Assembly: GCF_003570715.1 (NCBI RefSeq)
Contig: NZ_QXXQ01000003.1
Location: 62,001 to 126,000 of the forward strand
Length of the DNA: 64,000 nt
Direction of reading: 5' to 3'
From: Gemmobacter lutimaris
GTDB taxonomy: Bacteria > Pseudomonadota > Alphaproteobacteria > Rhodobacterales > Rhodobacteraceae
In this document: one piece after another, positions 25,865 through 34,008 of the stretch
Numbering within the stretch: position 1 is the first letter of the stretch
How the letters are laid out: the number at the start of each line of letters is the position of its first letter
Translations under genes and position numbers: made by a program
Notes under the pieces: model-generated
Seen by the model: the letters and a program-made list of their open reading frames with translations, nothing else
Database searches by the model: none
Told to the model about the DNA's origin: nothing

Positions 25865-27481
25865 ATGGCGATTACGTCTGCGAACCAGCTGGAGCTTCTG
25901 CAAACCGCCGAGGCGGTGGCGCGCGAAAAGATGATCGACCCGGATCTGGTGATTCAGGCGATGGAGGAATCCCTCGCCCGTGCCGCCAAGTCGCGTTACG
26001 GCGCTGAACTGGACATCCGGGTGAAGATTGACCGCAAGACGGGCCGCGCCACCTTTGCCCGCATCCGCACCGTGGTGCCGGACGAGGAATACGAGAATCA
26101 TCACGCCCAGCTGACCGTCAAGCAGGCAAAGACCTATCTGAAAGACCCGCAGGTCGGTGACGAGGTGATCGACGAGGTTCCCCCCGTGGATCTTGGCCGC
26201 ATCGCCGCGCAAAGCGCCAAGCAGGTCATCCTGCAAAAGGTGCGCGAGGCCGAGCGGGATCGTCAGTATGACGAGTTCAAGGATCGCAAGGGCACCATCA
26301 TCAATGGCGTGGTGAAGCGCGAGGAATATGGCAACCTGATCGTTGATATTGGCCGGGGCGAAGGCATCCTGCGCCGGAACGAAAAGATCGGTCGCGAAAG
26401 CTATCGCCCGAACGACCGTATCCGCTGCTACGTCAAGGATGTGCGCCGCGAGACCCGCGGCCCGCAGGTCTTCCTGTCGCGCACCGATCCGCAGTTCATG
26501 GCGGAACTGTTCAAGATGGAAGTGCCGGAAATCTATGACGGCATCATCGAGATCAAGGCTGTGGCCCGTGACCCCGGTTCGCGCGCCAAGATCGCCGTCA
26601 TCAGCTATGACAACTCCATCGACCCTGTGGGTGCCTGCGTCGGTATGCGCGGCTCGCGCGTGCAGGCCGTTGTGAACGAGCTTCAGGGCGAAAAGATCGA
26701 CATCATCCCGTGGAATGGCGATACCGCCACCTTCCTTGTGAATGCGCTGCAACCGGCCGAGGTCAGCAAGGTCGTGTTCGACGAGGAAGCCGCGAAGATC
26801 GAGGTCGTGGTGCCGGACGAGCAGCTTTCGCTCGCCATCGGTCGCCGCGGTCAGAATGTGCGTCTGGCCTCGCAACTGACCGGGCTGGATATCGACATCA
26901 TGACCGAGGCCGAGGAATCGGCGCGTCGTCAGGCCGAATTCGCCGAGCGCACCAAACTGTTCATGGATACCCTTGATATCGACGAGATGATGGCCCAGCT
27001 TCTGGTGGCGGAAGGCTTCACCAATCTGGAAGAAGTGGCCTATGTCGATCAGGACGAGCTTCTGTCCATCGACGGTTTCGATGAAGGCACCGCCGAGGAA
27101 CTGCAAGCCCGCGCCCGCGATTACATCGAGGAACAGAACCGCAAGGCGATCGAGAATGCCCGTGCGCTGGGTGTCGATGACAGCCTGTTCAACTTCGAGG
27201 GGCTGACGCCCCAGATGATCGAGGCGCTGGCGAAGGACGGCATCAAGACGCTGGAAGACTTCGCCACTTGTGCCGACTGGGAACTGGCGGGCGGCTGGAC
27301 GACCGAAAACGGCCAGCGCAAGAAAGACGACGGCGTGCTTGAAAAGTTCGAGGTCTCTCTGGAAGAGGCGCAGAACATGATCATGACGGCGCGTGTCATG
27401 CTGGGCTGGGTCGATCCGACCGAGCTGGCGTCGGCAGAGACGGAAGAAGACGAAGGCGATACCGAGGAGGCCGAGGCCTGA
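25865..27481 (+). CDS. nusA: Transcription termination/antitermination protein NusA
   Basis: RNA-polymerase-binding factor acting in pausing, termination and antitermination. The 538-residue product has an N-terminal RNAP-binding domain, an S1 domain (GTIINGVVKREEYGNLIVDIGRGEG split across about residues 140-165), two KH domains (GACVGMRGSRVQAVVNEL and IGRRGQNVRLASQL), and C-terminal helix-hairpin-helix acidic repeats (VAEGFTNLEEVAY and GIKTLEDFA). The tail is acidic. An AAGAGGA ribosome-binding sequence precedes the ATG. Confidence 0.97.
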   Translation: MAITSANQLELLQTAEAVAREKMIDPDLVIQAMEESLARAAKSRYGAELDIRVKIDRKTGRATFARIRTVVPDEEYENHHAQLTVKQAKTYLKDPQVGDEVIDEVPPVDLGRIAAQSAKQVILQKVREAERDRQYDEFKDRKGTIINGVVKREEYGNLIVDIGRGEGILRRNEKIGRESYRPNDRIRCYVKDVRRETRGPQVFLSRTDPQFMAELFKMEVPEIYDGIIEIKAVARDPGSRAKIAVISYDNSIDPVGACVGMRGSRVQAVVNELQGEKIDIIPWNGDTATFLVNALQPAEVSKVVFDEEAAKIEVVVPDEQLSLAIGRRGQNVRLASQLTGLDIDIMTEAEESARRQAEFAERTKLFMDTLDIDEMMAQLLVAEGFTNLEEVAYVDQDELLSIDGFDEGTAEELQARARDYIEEQNRKAIENARALGVDDSLFNFEGLTPQMIEALAKDGIKTLEDFATCADWELAGGWTTENGQRKKDDGVLEKFEVSLEEAQNMIMTARVMLGWVDPTELASAETEEDEGDTEEAEA

Positions 27482-27495
27482 GCCTCGGGTTCCCC

Positions 27496-28143
27496 ATGAC
27501 GCGCGGCGGCCGCAAGGACGACAGGGATGGACCGGAACGGCGGTGTATCGTTTCGGGCGAATCCGGGCCGACGGCCGGGTTGATCCGTTTCGTCGCGGGG
27601 CCGGATGGCGAAGTGGTGCCCGATCTTCTGGGCAAGCTGCCGGGCCGGGGCTTCTGGGTGACTTCCACCCGCGAGGCGCTGGATCGTGCAGCGGCAAAGG
27701 GCCTTTTCTCGCGTGCGGCGCGTGCGAAGGTCACGCCCCCTGCGGCGCTGGCGGATCTGCTGGAGGCGATGCTGGCGCGGCGGGTCGTGGAACTGTTGAG
27801 CCTTGCCCGCAAGGCGGGGCTGGCAGTGACCGGCTACGAGAAGGTGAAGGGCTGGCTGGTGGATGGCACTGCGACCGTGCTGATCCAGGCTAGTGACGGG
27901 TCGGAACGGGGCAAATCGAAGCTCCGCCCGCCCATGAAGACGGGGCTGTTCATCGGCTGCCTGACCGGACAGGAAATCGGTTTGGCTTTTGGCCGCGAAA
28001 GTGCCATACACGGCGCGCTTGCGGCTGGTGGACTCAGCGACCGTGTTGTAGAGGAAGCGGCAAGGCTGGCCGGGCTCCGGGGTGGAGTCGCTGGACAGCA
28101 TGACGGCGGCGAGACCGCCGGAGAGGATACGAAGACGGTATGA
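27496..28143 (+). CDS. YlxR/DUF448 RNA-binding protein with L7Ae-like domain
   Basis: A 215-residue predicted nucleic-acid-binding protein. Residues 1-95 carry the YlxR/DUF448 fold: [21 protein letters not shown], then [21 protein letters not shown]. Residues about 100-200 look like a ribosomal L7Ae/L30e-type domain ([21 protein letters not shown]). This fused form is usual in alphaproteobacteria, whereas Firmicutes have two separate proteins. It sits between nusA and infB and overlaps the infB start (ATGA). Its precise role is unclear; RNase P or nucleoid-associated functions have been proposed for YlxR. Confidence 0.9.
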   Translation: MTRGGRKDDRDGPERRCIVSGESGPTAGLIRFVAGPDGEVVPDLLGKLPGRGFWVTSTREALDRAAAKGLFSRAARAKVTPPAALADLLEAMLARRVVELLSLARKAGLAVTGYEKVKGWLVDGTATVLIQASDGSERGKSKLRPPMKTGLFIGCLTGQEIGLAFGRESAIHGALAAGGLSDRVVEEAARLAGLRGGVAGQHDGGETAGEDTKTV

Positions 28144-30764
28144 GCGATACGGACGGTAAAAAACCCCTCGGGCTTGGTGGCGGCGCTGGCAAGCGCCCGG
28201 GTCAGGTGAAGCAGAGCTTCAGCCACGGCCGGACCAACACCGTGGTGGTGGAGACCAAGCGCAAGCGCGTGGTGGTGCCGAAGCCCGGCACCGCAGGTGG
28301 TGCCGCAGGTGGCGGCTCGGCCTCGCATCTGGGCGATCCGTCGAAACGCCCTGCCGGCATTTCCGACGCCGAGATGGAACGGCGTCTGGCCGCGCTGCGC
28401 GCCGCCAAGGCCCGCGAGGCCGAGGATACCGCGCGCCGTGCCGAGGAAGAGCGTCAGCGCGAGGAAGATCGCCAGCGCCGCCGCGAGGAAATCGAGGCGA
28501 AGGAGCGCGAGGAGCGCGAGCGCGAAGCCGCCATCAAGGCAAGGCTGGAAGAGGAAGAGCGTCAGGCCCGCGCCGAGGCGGAGGCCAAGGCTGCCGCTGC
28601 CGCGCAGCGCAAGGCCGACATTCTTGGCACCAAGTCGCGTGCACAGGTCCAGCGTGAACAGGAAGAGGCGCGCGCCGCTGCCGAGGCTGCGAAGCCTGCG
28701 GCCAAGGCGCGCGATGCTGCTGCTCCGGCCGCTGCCGCCACCGAAGAAGACACGCGGGGCGGTGCCAACAAGCAACCCGCCACGACGATCAGCCCGCGCA
28801 AGACCGACCGCGAGCGCGAAGAGCGTGACCGTGATCGTGGCGCCAAGGGCAAGGGCGACGACGGACGCCGTTCCGGCAAGCTGACCCTGACTGCCGCGCT
28901 GGATGGCGAGGGTGGGCGTACCCGCTCGCTCGCCGCGATGAAGCGCAAGCAGGAAAAAGCCCGCAACAAGGCGATGGGTTTCGGTCAGAAGGCCGAAAAG
29001 CAGGCCCGCGACGTGCAGCTGCCTGAAACCATTGTTGTCAGCGAACTGGCCAACCGGATGGCGGAACGCGCCGCCGACGTGGTCAAGGCGCTGATGAAGA
29101 TGGGCATGATGGTCAACATGAACCAGACCATCGACGCCGATACCGCCGAAATCATCATCGAGGATTTCGGTCACCGCGCCGTCCGCGTGTCGGATTCCGA
29201 CGTGGAACAGGTCATCGATACCGTCGAGGACAAGGCCGAGGATCTGGAAGCGCGCCCGCCGATCGTGACCATCATGGGCCACGTTGACCACGGCAAGACC
29301 TCGCTTCTGGATGCGATCCGCAAGGCCAACGTCGTGTCGGGCGAGGCCGGTGGCATCACCCAGCACATCGGCGCTTATCAGGTGAAAACGCCCAACGGTT
29401 CGCTGGTCTCGTTCCTCGATACGCCCGGCCACGCGGCCTTCACCTCGATGCGTGCCCGTGGCGCGCAGGTGACGGATATCGTGATTCTGGTGGTCGCGGC
29501 CGATGACGCCGTGATGCCGCAGACGATTGAAGCCATCGCCCACGCCAAGGCGGCGAAGGTGCCGATGATTGTCGCCATCAACAAATGCGACAAGCCGGAT
29601 GCCAACCCGCAGAAGGTGCGCACCGACCTGCTTCAGCACGAAGTGGTGGTCGAGGCGATGTCGGGCGACGTGCAGGATGTCGAGGTTTCAGCCAAGACCG
29701 GCAAGGGCCTGAATGACCTGCTGGAAGCCATTGCGCTGCAAGCCGAGATCCTTGAGCTGAAGGCCAACCCGAATCGCCCCGCCATGGGCGCGGTGATCGA
29801 GGCCAAGCTGGACGTGGGCCGCGGCCCGGTTGCCACCGTTCTGGTGCAGAACGGCACGCTGAAACGCGGCGACATCTTCGTCGTGGGCGAGAAGTGGGGC
29901 AAGGTTCGCGCGCTGATCAACGACAAGGGCGAAACCGTGACCGAAGCCGGTCCGTCGGTTCCTGTCGAGGTTCTGGGCCTGAATGGCACGCCCGAAGCGG
30001 GTGACGTGCTGAACGTGGTTTCGACCGAGGCGCAGGCGCGTGAGATCGCGGATTACCGCGAACAGGCCGCCAAGGACAAGCGCGCTGCCGCCGGGGCTGC
30101 GACCACGCTGGAACAGCTTATGGCGAAGGCGAAGGCCGATGCCGATGTGGCGGAGCTGCCTGTGCTGGTGAAGGCCGATGTGCAGGGTTCTGCCGAGGCC
30201 ATCGTTCAGGCGCTGGAAAAGATCGGCAACGACGAGGTGCGCGTGCGCGTACTGCACTATGGTGTGGGTGCGATCACCGATACCGACGTGGGTCTGGCCG
30301 AAGCGTCGAACGCGCCGGTCATCGGCTTCAACGTCCGGGCCAATGCGACCGCGCGCAATTCGGCGCAGCAGAAGGGTGTCGAGATCCGTTACTACTCGAT
30401 CATCTATGACCTGATCGACGACATCAAGTCGGCGGCTTCGGGTCTGCTGAAGGCCGAGGTGCGCGAAAACTTCATCGGTTATGCGCAGATCAAGGAAGTC
30501 TTCCGCATCACCGGCGCCGGAAATGTGGCGGGCTGTATCGTCACCGAGGGCGTGGCACGCCGTTCGGCAGGTGTGCGCCTGCTGCGCGACAACGTGGTCA
30601 TCCACGAAGGCACGCTCAAGACGCTCAAGCGCTTCAAGGACGAGGTCAAGGAAGTGCAGTCCGGTCAGGAATGCGGCATGGCCTTCGAACGCTACGAGGA
30701 TATTCGCGCTGGCGATGTCATCGAGATCTTCGAACGCGAAGAAGTGCAGCGTTCGCTGGTCTAA
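28140..30764 (+). CDS. infB: Translation initiation factor IF-2
   Basis: GTPase that places initiator tRNA on the 30S subunit. The 874-residue product has a long charged Glu/Arg/Ala-rich N-terminal region with a strong helical or coiled-coil tendency (about 75-250) and an IF2-N segment ([22 protein letters not shown]). The G domain starts near residue 380, with G1 [10 protein letters not shown]3 DTPGHAAF and G4 NKCDKPD. Domains II-IV end in [18 protein letters not shown]. It is the last gene before a strong terminator. Confidence 0.98.
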   Translation: MSDTDGKKPLGLGGGAGKRPGQVKQSFSHGRTNTVVVETKRKRVVVPKPGTAGGAAGGGSASHLGDPSKRPAGISDAEMERRLAALRAAKAREAEDTARRAEEERQREEDRQRRREEIEAKEREEREREAAIKARLEEEERQARAEAEAKAAAAAQRKADILGTKSRAQVQREQEEARAAAEAAKPAAKARDAAAPAAAATEEDTRGGANKQPATTISPRKTDREREERDRDRGAKGKGDDGRRSGKLTLTAALDGEGGRTRSLAAMKRKQEKARNKAMGFGQKAEKQARDVQLPETIVVSELANRMAERAADVVKALMKMGMMVNMNQTIDADTAEIIIEDFGHRAVRVSDSDVEQVIDTVEDKAEDLEARPPIVTIMGHVDHGKTSLLDAIRKANVVSGEAGGITQHIGAYQVKTPNGSLVSFLDTPGHAAFTSMRARGAQVTDIVILVVAADDAVMPQTIEAIAHAKAAKVPMIVAINKCDKPDANPQKVRTDLLQHEVVVEAMSGDVQDVEVSAKTGKGLNDLLEAIALQAEILELKANPNRPAMGAVIEAKLDVGRGPVATVLVQNGTLKRGDIFVVGEKWGKVRALINDKGETVTEAGPSVPVEVLGLNGTPEAGDVLNVVSTEAQAREIADYREQAAKDKRAAAGAATTLEQLMAKAKADADVAELPVLVKADVQGSAEAIVQALEKIGNDEVRVRVLHYGVGAITDTDVGLAEASNAPVIGFNVRANATARNSAQQKGVEIRYYSIIYDLIDDIKSAASGLLKAEVRENFIGYAQIKEVFRITGAGNVAGCIVTEGVARRSAGVRLLRDNVVIHEGTLKTLKRFKDEVKEVQSGQECGMAFERYEDIRAGDVIEIFEREEVQRSLV

Positions 30765-30780
30765 GGCTGGCGACACGCAA

Positions 30781-30821
30781 AGCAAAAGGCCGGGCAAATC
30801 GCCCGGCCTTTTGCTTTTTTT
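30781..30821 (+). terminator. Intrinsic terminator of the rimP-infB operon
   Basis: A perfect 15-bp stem (AGCAAAAGGCCGGGC and its complement) with a 5-base loop AAATC is followed by six T residues, 17 bases after the infB stop. The flanking A-rich left arm could also stop transcripts arriving from the minus-strand small gene. Confidence 0.92.
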
Positions 30822-30831
30822 ATCGGTCGTT

Positions 30832-30969
30832 TCAGTTGCGCGCGCCAGACACCGGGTAGCCAACGAAGGTCTTGTCATCGACGCGAACCATCAGCTTTCC
30901 GTCCTGTGTCGAGCCGACAACAATGCCCTGCACGGATACGCAGGAGCCCAAGGCGATCGTTCTCAGCAT
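30832..30969 (-). CDS. 45-residue conserved-looking small protein
   Basis: The minus strand encodes MLRTIALGSCVSVQGIVVG, then a beta-hairpin-like STQDGKLMVRVDDKTFVGYPVSG and a short tail, 45 residues in all. A purine-rich GGGGGGAGAG ribosome-binding site sits directly upstream of the ATG, and the reading frame fills the gap between the infB terminator and an AT-rich promoter-like region. The alternating hydrophobic/charged pattern suggests a compact beta fold. Function is unknown. The good ribosome-binding site and protein-like composition argue that it is real, though it is too short for certainty. Confidence 0.65.
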   Translation of the reverse strand: MLRTIALGSCVSVQGIVVGSTQDGKLMVRVDDKTFVGYPVSGARN

Positions 30970-31051
30970 CTCTCCCCCCAAATTCAGCCAGAACAGCAAA
31001 AGAATAGGGGGGAAGTGGTTAATCGGCTACTAAGATTATTTTATATCTGCG

Positions 31052-31065
31052 ACTAAAAATTTAGT
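31052..31065. repeat. AT-rich dyad upstream of the small protein gene
   Basis: ACTAAA-AA-TTTAGT lies in a 108-base AT-rich gap between mutT and the 45-residue gene, in a window that is otherwise strongly GC-rich. It may be part of a promoter or a regulator site. The TATAAA-like hexamer nearby on the minus strand (about 31039-31046) lacks a convincing -35 partner. Confidence 0.35.
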
Positions 31066-31077
31066 TATCCACTGAAA

Positions 31078-31476
31078 TCAAAGCCAGTCGCGCAAGATCG
31101 GGATCAGCGGAATATCTGCAGGGGGCATCGGGTAATCCTTCAGCGCCTGAGCCCGCACCCATGCGATTCGCTGCCCTTCGCGGCCGGTGGGGATGCCTTC
31201 CCATCGGCGGCAGGCGAAAAGTGGCATCAGCAGGTGGAAATCCTCATAGGCATGGCTGGCGAAAGTCAGCGGCGCAAGGCAGCTTTTCCAGGTGTCGATG
31301 CCCAATTCTTCCTTCAACTCGCGGATCAGGCAGGCTTCGGGCGATTCCCCTGGTTCGACCTTGCCACCGGGAAACTCCCACAATCCGGCCAGTGACTTGC
31401 CCTCGGGACGTTGGGCCAGCAGCACACGGCCATCGGCGTCGATCAGCGCCACAGCGGCGACGAGCAGGATTTTCAT
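31078..31476 (-). CDS. mutT: 8-oxo-dGTP diphosphatase (MutT/Nudix)
   Basis: Sanitises the nucleotide pool by hydrolysing 8-oxo-dGTP. The 132-residue product begins MKILLVAAVALIDADGRVLLAQRPEGKSLAGLWEFPGGK (position 1-39, shown here only to identify the start region) and contains a full Nudix box running from GGKVEPGES through RELKEELGI. The start at 31476 removes a 13-codon extension with no family likeness. It is downstream of argJ in the same direction, 80 bases apart. Confidence 0.93.
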   Translation of the reverse strand: MKILLVAAVALIDADGRVLLAQRPEGKSLAGLWEFPGGKVEPGESPEACLIRELKEELGIDTWKSCLAPLTFASHAYEDFHLLMPLFACRRWEGIPTGREGQRIAWVRAQALKDYPMPPADIPLIPILRDWL

Positions 31477-31525
31477 GGAATCGTTCCGCTTCTGGCTGGC
31501 GCCGGGGAACTTCACGTCCCCCGGA

Positions 31526-31560
31526 CCCCCTGTGGGATATTTTCGAACAGATGAAATCAG
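31526..31560 (-). repeat. Rhodobacteraceae-type 3' intergenic element, copy 1
   Basis: Read on the minus strand directly after the argJ stop: TTTCATCTGTTCGAAAATAT followed by CCC and a G-rich block. It matches the segment after the trhO stop (53131-53163) in order and spacing: TTCATCTGTT, AAATATCC, then five G residues. I recall similar short segments after genes in this family, but cannot count copies here beyond two. Confidence 0.5.
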
Positions 31561-32954
31561 GAGCGGTAATCCGCGTTGATCTCGATGTAGCGGCTGGTCA
31601 GATCGCAGGTCCAGATCGAGCGTTTGGCGCGGCCCATCCCCAGATCGACACCGATCACCAGTTCAGAGCGGCGGAAATAGGCGGCGCCGTCTTCCTCACG
31701 GTAGTCGGGGTTGCGCCAGCCTTTTTCGGCCACGACCAGATCACCAAAGGTGATGCGCAGTTTGTCGCGGTCTGCCGCAGCGCCGGATTTTCCAATAGCG
31801 GCGACGATACGACCCCAGTTCGGATCTTGCCCGGCCAGCGCGGTCTTGACCAGCGGGCTGTCGGCGATGGACTTGCCGATGCGAAGCGCATCTTCGGCCG
31901 AGGCGGCGCCGGTGACCCGGATTTCCACAAATTTTGTGGCGCCTTCGCCATCCTTCACAACCTGATGCGCCAGATCCATCATCACACTGCGCAGCGCAGT
32001 CTCGAATGCCTTGGCAACAGGTCCTGTGGCCTTGACCTCTGCCGCCGCGCTCTGGCCGGTGGCGCAGAGGAGCAACGTGTCCGAGGTGGAGGTGTCGCTG
32101 TCCACGGTGATCGAATTGAAGGTCTCGTCCACGTTGCGCGACAGCATCTTTTGCAGATTGGCGGCGCTGATCTTCGCATCAGTGAAGATATAGACCAGCA
32201 TCGTCGCCATGTCTGGCGCGATCATGCCCGAGCCCTTGGCGATGCCCGAGATATGGATCGGGCCACCTTCCCCTTCGATCACGGCGCTGGCGCCCTTGGG
32301 GAAGGTGTCGGTGGTCATGATGGCTTCGGCAGCGGATTGGATCGCCTCTTCCGTCAGGCCGCCCACCAGTTCGGGCATGACGGCGGTGATCTTCTCATAG
32401 GGCAGGGGTTCGCCGATCACCCCTGTGGAGGAGGAAAACACCCTGCTGGAAGGCAGGCCCAGTGCGGTCGCGGCGGCGTCGGTCACCTCGGCCACCGCCT
32501 TGTCCCCGATCTTGCCGGTGAAGGCATTGGAATTGCCCGAGTTCACCACGATGGCGGCGCCGGCATCGGCCGGCGCCTTCATCGCCAGTTTCTCCTGGCA
32601 GTCGCGCACGCAGCCCGAGCGGGTGGAGGAGCGGGTGAACACCCCCGCGACGGTGGTGCCGGGGCAAAGACTGACCAGCATCACGTCGCGCCGGTTCTGA
32701 TACTTGATCCCGGCGCCGACTGCGGAAAAAGCCGCACCCTTGATGACCGGCAGCACCGGGAAAGCCGCGGGGGCCAGCGGCGACACCGGCTTGACTGCCT
32801 TCGTCACCGCCGCGACCGCAGCTTCGGCCAAATCCTCGGCGCGGTCTTTGGCGGTTTCTGCCGCCTCTTCCAGTTGCGCCGTTAGGGTGGCGACCTTCTT
32901 CTTCAGCTTCTTCTTGAGGGCCTTGGCTTCGGCCTTCCAGTCGGTCTTGCTCAT
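31557..32954 (-). CDS. argJ: Bifunctional ornithine acetyltransferase/N-acetylglutamate synthase
   Basis: Catalyses acetyl transfer between N-acetylornithine and glutamate in arginine synthesis. The 465-residue precursor contains PLAPAAFPVLPVIKGAAFS, VVNSGNSNAFTG, the self-cleavage region KGSGMIAPDMATML (cleavage before the Thr in ATML) and DPNWGRIVAAIGKSG. Residues 1-55 are an odd extension rich in Lys, Ala and Glu (KALKKKLKKKVATL, QLEEAAETAKDRAEDLAEAA) with heptad character, where most ArgJ proteins begin near the PLAPA motif. The GGAG ribosome-binding site before the ATG supports the long start. Confidence 0.95.
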   Translation of the reverse strand: MSKTDWKAEAKALKKKLKKKVATLTAQLEEAAETAKDRAEDLAEAAVAAVTKAVKPVSPLAPAAFPVLPVIKGAAFSAVGAGIKYQNRRDVMLVSLCPGTTVAGVFTRSSTRSGCVRDCQEKLAMKAPADAGAAIVVNSGNSNAFTGKIGDKAVAEVTDAAATALGLPSSRVFSSSTGVIGEPLPYEKITAVMPELVGGLTEEAIQSAAEAIMTTDTFPKGASAVIEGEGGPIHISGIAKGSGMIAPDMATMLVYIFTDAKISAANLQKMLSRNVDETFNSITVDSDTSTSDTLLLCATGQSAAAEVKATGPVAKAFETALRSVMMDLAHQVVKDGEGATKFVEIRVTGAASAEDALRIGKSIADSPLVKTALAGQDPNWGRIVAAIGKSGAAADRDKLRITFGDLVVAEKGWRNPDYREEDGAAYFRRSELVIGVDLGMGRAKRSIWTCDLTSRYIEINADYRS

Positions 32955-32973
32955 GGCGCAACTCCGGCAGAGA

Positions 32974-33819
32974 TTACTTGTCCAACAAGCTCTCGTCTTT
33001 CAGGACGGTCGGGTCAATCCCTTCGCCCGGTTTCTCGACCTTCGCATCCTTTTCCAGCGCGGCAAGGTGATCGGTGATCGCGGTTTTCTCGATTTCGGCT
33101 GCAAGTTCGTCGCGCACGTCGTCCAGCGCGGGCGCGGCGGAGGGGCGGGTTTCGAGCAGCTTGATCAGGTGCCAGCCGAAATCGGTTTTCACCGGGCCGA
33201 CCAATTCGCCCGGCTTCATCGCCACCACGGCATCCTCGAAGGGTTTGACCATCATGCCGGGACCGAACCAGCCCAGATCCCCGCCATTGGCGGCGGTGCC
33301 GTCGGTGCCGTGGGTCTTGGCCGCATCGGCGAAATCGACGCCACCTTCGATCTGGGCCTTGATGTCCTTGGCCTTCTCCTCGCTGTCCACGAGGATATGC
33401 GCGGCCCGGTATTCGGTGCCGGGCTGGAAGTCCTTGTACTTGGCATCATAGGCGGCTTGCAGCGCGGCATCGGTCACCGCCGCTGTCACCACCTGTTGCA
33501 GCGCGATGGCCGAAATCTGGCCGCGGCGTTCATTTTCCAGCGTGATCTGGTCGCGCTTCGACAGGTTCTTTTCCACCGATTGTGCCAGAAGCGTCTGTTG
33601 CACAAGCTGATCAAGGATACCTTTGAACAGCACGTCATCGGGCAGCGCCTGATATTGCGGCGGCAGCGAGGCGCGCATGGCGATCATCTGCCCCAGCGTC
33701 ACCGGGGTGCCGTTCACATCGGCCACAACGGTTTCGGCCGTGGGGTCGGCAGCGAGGGCCGGGGCGGCAAGGGCCACCGTCAGCGCAAACGCCCCAAGGA
33801 TCGTTGTCATTTTCGCCAT
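32974..33819 (-). CDS. Periplasmic parvulin-type peptidyl-prolyl isomerase
   Basis: Folding catalyst for exported proteins, related to PrsA/SurA-like parvulins. The 281-residue product has a signal peptide (MTTILGAFALTVALAAPALA-A) and an N-terminal chaperone-like helical region (about 25-125). A parvulin domain follows (YRAAHILVDSEEKAKDI, GGDLGWFGPGMMVKPFEDAV, PVKTDFGWHLIKLLE) and a charged helical tail. AGGAGA lies 8 bases before the ATG. The reading frame stays open far upstream only because it runs antisense to secA; the ribosome-binding site and signal peptide fix this start. It is upstream of argJ with a 19-base gap. Confidence 0.95.
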   Translation of the reverse strand: MAKMTTILGAFALTVALAAPALAADPTAETVVADVNGTPVTLGQMIAMRASLPPQYQALPDDVLFKGILDQLVQQTLLAQSVEKNLSKRDQITLENERRGQISAIALQQVVTAAVTDAALQAAYDAKYKDFQPGTEYRAAHILVDSEEKAKDIKAQIEGGVDFADAAKTHGTDGTAANGGDLGWFGPGMMVKPFEDAVVAMKPGELVGPVKTDFGWHLIKLLETRPSAAPALDDVRDELAAEIEKTAITDHLAALEKDAKVEKPGEGIDPTVLKDESLLDK

Positions 33820-34008
33820 ATCACCGTCTCCTGATCGGGGCGCATGTCGCGCCACGTTGACTTGGCGCTTCCGCCCCCTTACATCCGCGAAGGTCGCGCG
33901 AGACGGGGCACCTTCCGCGCCTTTCCGGGTTCTTCTATGAAAGCTGGGTGAGGCGGGCAAGGCCCCCGTCTCGCACGTTTCTGTCAGCAACCGGACACCG
34001 GAGAAAAC

